DNA of 64,000 nucleotides from Lethocerus indicus (lineage: Eukaryota; Arthropoda; Insecta; Hemiptera; Belostomatidae). The position numbers were made by a program, and so were the translations under genes. Position 1 is the stretch's first letter. The number at the start of each line of letters is the position of its first letter. The DNA lies in the NCBI GenBank assembly GCA_019843655.1, contig JACDQD010000103.1:2852001-2916000 (forward strand), given 5' to 3'. The notes under the pieces are model-generated. The model ran no database searches. It was not told where the DNA came from and worked only from the letters and a program-made list of their open reading frames with translations. Below, piece by piece: positions 60,975 to 64,000 of the stretch.

Positions 60975-63900
60975 CTGCGATAAAATAAGGTTGACGCCTA
61001 TTTATTGCATCTATAATAACTATAATTACGAAGATAGTGGTCTATGGCTTAAAGTACAGTAAAAACGAAACAGCCTATTGCTCCATGAACCTGTATGGGC
61101 GAGAGTTTGGAATACACTCTTGGGATCAGCTCCATCCTAGTGCTACTTTCATACTAATGTAGTGATTATTCGAACGGATATGAGAACATCTTAAATTATA
61201 TGAAGCATATATAAATGAAATTCCAGACCCTCGCCGGCTCCCTAACAAATACCGACATAATATTATCGATAGAATACGTTGAAAAGGTGACGTATAAATT
61301 GACGTCTGTCTCATTGTTTTTCGAGTTCGAGGCCGCCCGGGCAAAGGTTAATCCCGGTTGAACTCTGGTGAAGTCCAGTGTGACCTCTCATCGGCTCATC
61401 TCGAGTCGTGGAGGCCCCCGGAGCGGAATTGAACCTGGCCACAATAACCTCGGACTTTGATCTGACCTCGTCTTCCACCGACCTTTCGCCCTCCGAGTTC
61501 AACTGTCCATTCCCAACACTAACCGCCGGCAGAGTGCCCTGTTAATTCCCAAATCAACGAAACACCGACAATCCAGTGATTCAGTTTTTCCCTCGAATAA
61601 TTCTGCTTCAAAGGCGGTAGATAAGCAGAGTTTGGAAAAATGAGAACAAAATAATATTAACCCATATATATTTCCACGAATTGTTTTTACTATAAAGTAT
61701 TTGTCTGTGAATGTAAACTATCGAAAAACTGTTGGTTACTAGGGGCTATGTTTAATAGACGGAAGTGGATGATGGGTTACAGTTATATTTGAGTATTACA
61801 AAATAAAATTTTTGATCAATATTAGTTCATATTTTGTGAGGTTTTGTGGAAGAAAACTTGCTTTAAACGAAATATTAATGTCATCGACCGAAATAAATGT
61901 CCTTAATAAAGTGAAGCAATTTTGCAGGTGCTTCCTTTAGCTTTTCCCCATTTTGAGAAACGGTCAATGATCAGATATTGGTTTTTATGAGTTTCTTGAC
62001 CCTTGGGAACCTCCCCTTCTTATCTATCGCCCTGACGCCCATTCAATGAATATCGTCAGTACCAAAATACATTTAGGAAATAAAATAAAAGTCTACGCTA
62101 ACCGGGGGCGGCGCGCTGAAGGGGTAAATTTCGTTCACAAAACGATTAATGTGCCTTAGTCTAAACACTATATAAAATATTTATAAATCGACTGGTTTTT
62201 TTAGTGCCTCGAGGTGTGTATCGTGGTGCGTTTGTATGACCACAAGTCACTAAAACTGGTCCACCAAAAACGCGAGTTGTGACTGACAATTATACCTTTG
62301 AAAAACCCACTAGCCTTGGCAGGCTAACCCTTTGTCCAACAGTTTTGTTGAATTAGCAGGGATCGGCAAGTAAGGTTTTTGTTTTTATTCACCGAAGAGA
62401 AACAAACATGAACAAAATTCATCCCTCCGTCTCATTTATCTTTTTGGATTGGGAAGACGAAATCCATTGTCCATTCCAACCTTTATTCAAACTTGGAATG
62501 GCTATAAATGAATTACTTTTCATGCACCCATAGAACACACACATATAAATACATGTGTGCGCACCATGACTGTTGAATTATCAAATCATTGCTATCGGTA
62601 TAGCGGGTACTGCCGAAAGGGTAGTATTCCTATAGATGGTATTTTTATGTGACGCCATTCTGGGCAGGCTATTCATGAAACTCTATAATATTATTTATAA
62701 AAGATTTTAATGGTACAACATAATATAATTATATTTCCTTATGTTCAGGGAACACAAAGCGTAAAACCCATAATACGAACTCAAAACACGCTCCCGCGCT
62801 AAATAAATCAATTAAATAATATACAGTGGGACAAAAAGAAAGAGTACTGTTTTTATGTCCACACATTATACTTTTCAGTATACAAATTAATGCAAATTAT
62901 CTGATTGGATTGTACACTAATCAAACTTTATTTCATATAAACGAACAATCGATTTTTTTTGTTTCTAAATGTTTTTCACATGTCGATGTAATGTTTTTAT
63001 CTGTAAATGGAATTTTTTTACCATGTACGTATTTTAAAAACGCGGCATAACGTGCGACAAGAGAAGTCTAAATAAATTGGATATAAGAAATTAACGTATT
63101 ATTATTTTTATTGTCGATTGGGAAAAAAGAAACTAATGGAGAGTAAGTGCTGGACCGACCGGTTCTATAAAAGTAATTTCTGGTGGACTTCAGCTCGGAA
63201 AATACCGGAGCTGTATGTCGCATTTTCTGATATCCAACAGTATGAAAGCCACAATTTTTCCTTTCCCTCCGTGACTTTCCGCGTTTAAGCTGATGGATCA
63301 AAAAGTCCCCGCTACCTCCCATTTGTCGCGGATGCGGATTAAAGCTTCTCCGACGCCGAGCACCATCCAGACATCTAAAGGTTTATTTTTTGTCTTAGAT
63401 GTATTTCGAGCAGTTAGTTAAATCAAATTTTAAATTGTACAATAACTGAAGTTGTATGCACTGGGACTCAGATTTGGGATTTATAAAACGTTATAAATGG
63501 AACCAAGATGAAACAGAGTATGTCGCTATGATGTAAGGGGTTGCATGTTGAATAATTCGTTATAAAGTGAAGTAGTAATTCGGGACTCCACTCCTCTATT
63601 CGATCATAAGCAAGAACGATTCCGTCTTTTCAGTTTGCTTAAATATCTTTAAAACAGCGTAGATTTAAGAAATGCATTTTTTTATTTAATTATTGTCATC
63701 TCAAAATTTGCGGAAATGAATAAAACCATTCCACGCCCAATGAGAAACGAGCATTTTATTAGGCCCCACGGGAATGGAGCCATTTGATTACAGCTTGTCA
63801 TTGCTTCGCGGTACTCAGACGGGCCCGTAACCCGGTCCAATTTTCAGTTTTAAATGCCGTCACAAAATTTGAATTTCAAATACGTTAAACAATCGCTGGC

Positions 63901-64000
63901 CCCAATGCGGGTTGGCAAACCCAGTTTCGCCACAGTCTGTCTAAAGAGGCAAAGTTATTCCCAATTTATGTAACTTGAGGACGACTTATTCGAGCTCACC
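60975..64000. other. Upstream part of the GPCR gene, no exon recognised
   Basis: By position this is intron (or intron plus 5' flank) of the minus-strand receptor. I searched the minus strand for TM1-TM4 landmarks (GNxxV, LAxxD, DRY-like, a TM4 Trp) and saw none. The stretch is AT-rich with no recognisable repeat. The remaining receptor exons probably lie beyond 64000. Confidence 0.6.

Overview
The window is nuclear DNA of a metazoan, most probably an arthropod (insect-like). Two conserved animal protein families are present as short exons with GT-AG splice sites, separated by AT-rich, repeat-containing introns from under 200 bp to 20 kb. No prokaryotic operons, ribosome binding sites, rRNA, convincing tRNA or CRISPR array were seen. 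The species cannot be named from the sequence alone.

Positions 1-9648 are non-coding as far as I can read. They hold a TC microsatellite, a decayed copy of a dispersed element (near 2861) and a large palindromic element with an internal tandem array (5900-7011). From 9649 to 17826 on the + strand lie the last seven coding exons (355 codons) of a ZIP metal transporter of the SLC39A8/SLC39A14 type. It has the ZIP8/14-specific EEFPHE motif. The N-terminal extracellular part lies upstream and was not found. A 3' UTR with a poly(A) signal ends near 18,600.

From about 18.6 to 39.9 kb I see no gene. This stretch holds TA microsatellites, two fragments carrying a hammerhead-ribozyme-like core (20.2 and 27.3 kb), an 11-bp satellite of about 29 copies with a CAGCTG E-box in every unit (28.27-28.59 kb), and a second palindromic element (34.3-34.96 kb).

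The right third belongs to a minus-strand rhodopsin-like GPCR, best matched to the neuropeptide F / neuropeptide Y receptor class. An exon at 60974-60722 encodes extracellular loop 2 to the start of TM6. The terminal exon, 40383-39893, encodes TM6, TM7 and a proline-rich tail. The exons for TM1-TM4 lie beyond the right edge or were not recognised. The 20.3-kb intron between the two exons contains a third palindromic element (41.9-42.4 kb) and a second dispersed repeat family. Two copies of that family lie in opposite orientation close to the two splice sites.

The two genes converge (+ strand ZIP, then - strand receptor) and show no functional link. The most notable observations are one element family that combines long inverted arms, a 70/71-bp internal tandem unit present in 9, 3 or 1 copies, and a terminal segment fitting the hammerhead consensus; the complementary repeats at the two ends of the 20-kb intron; and the helically phased E-box array.
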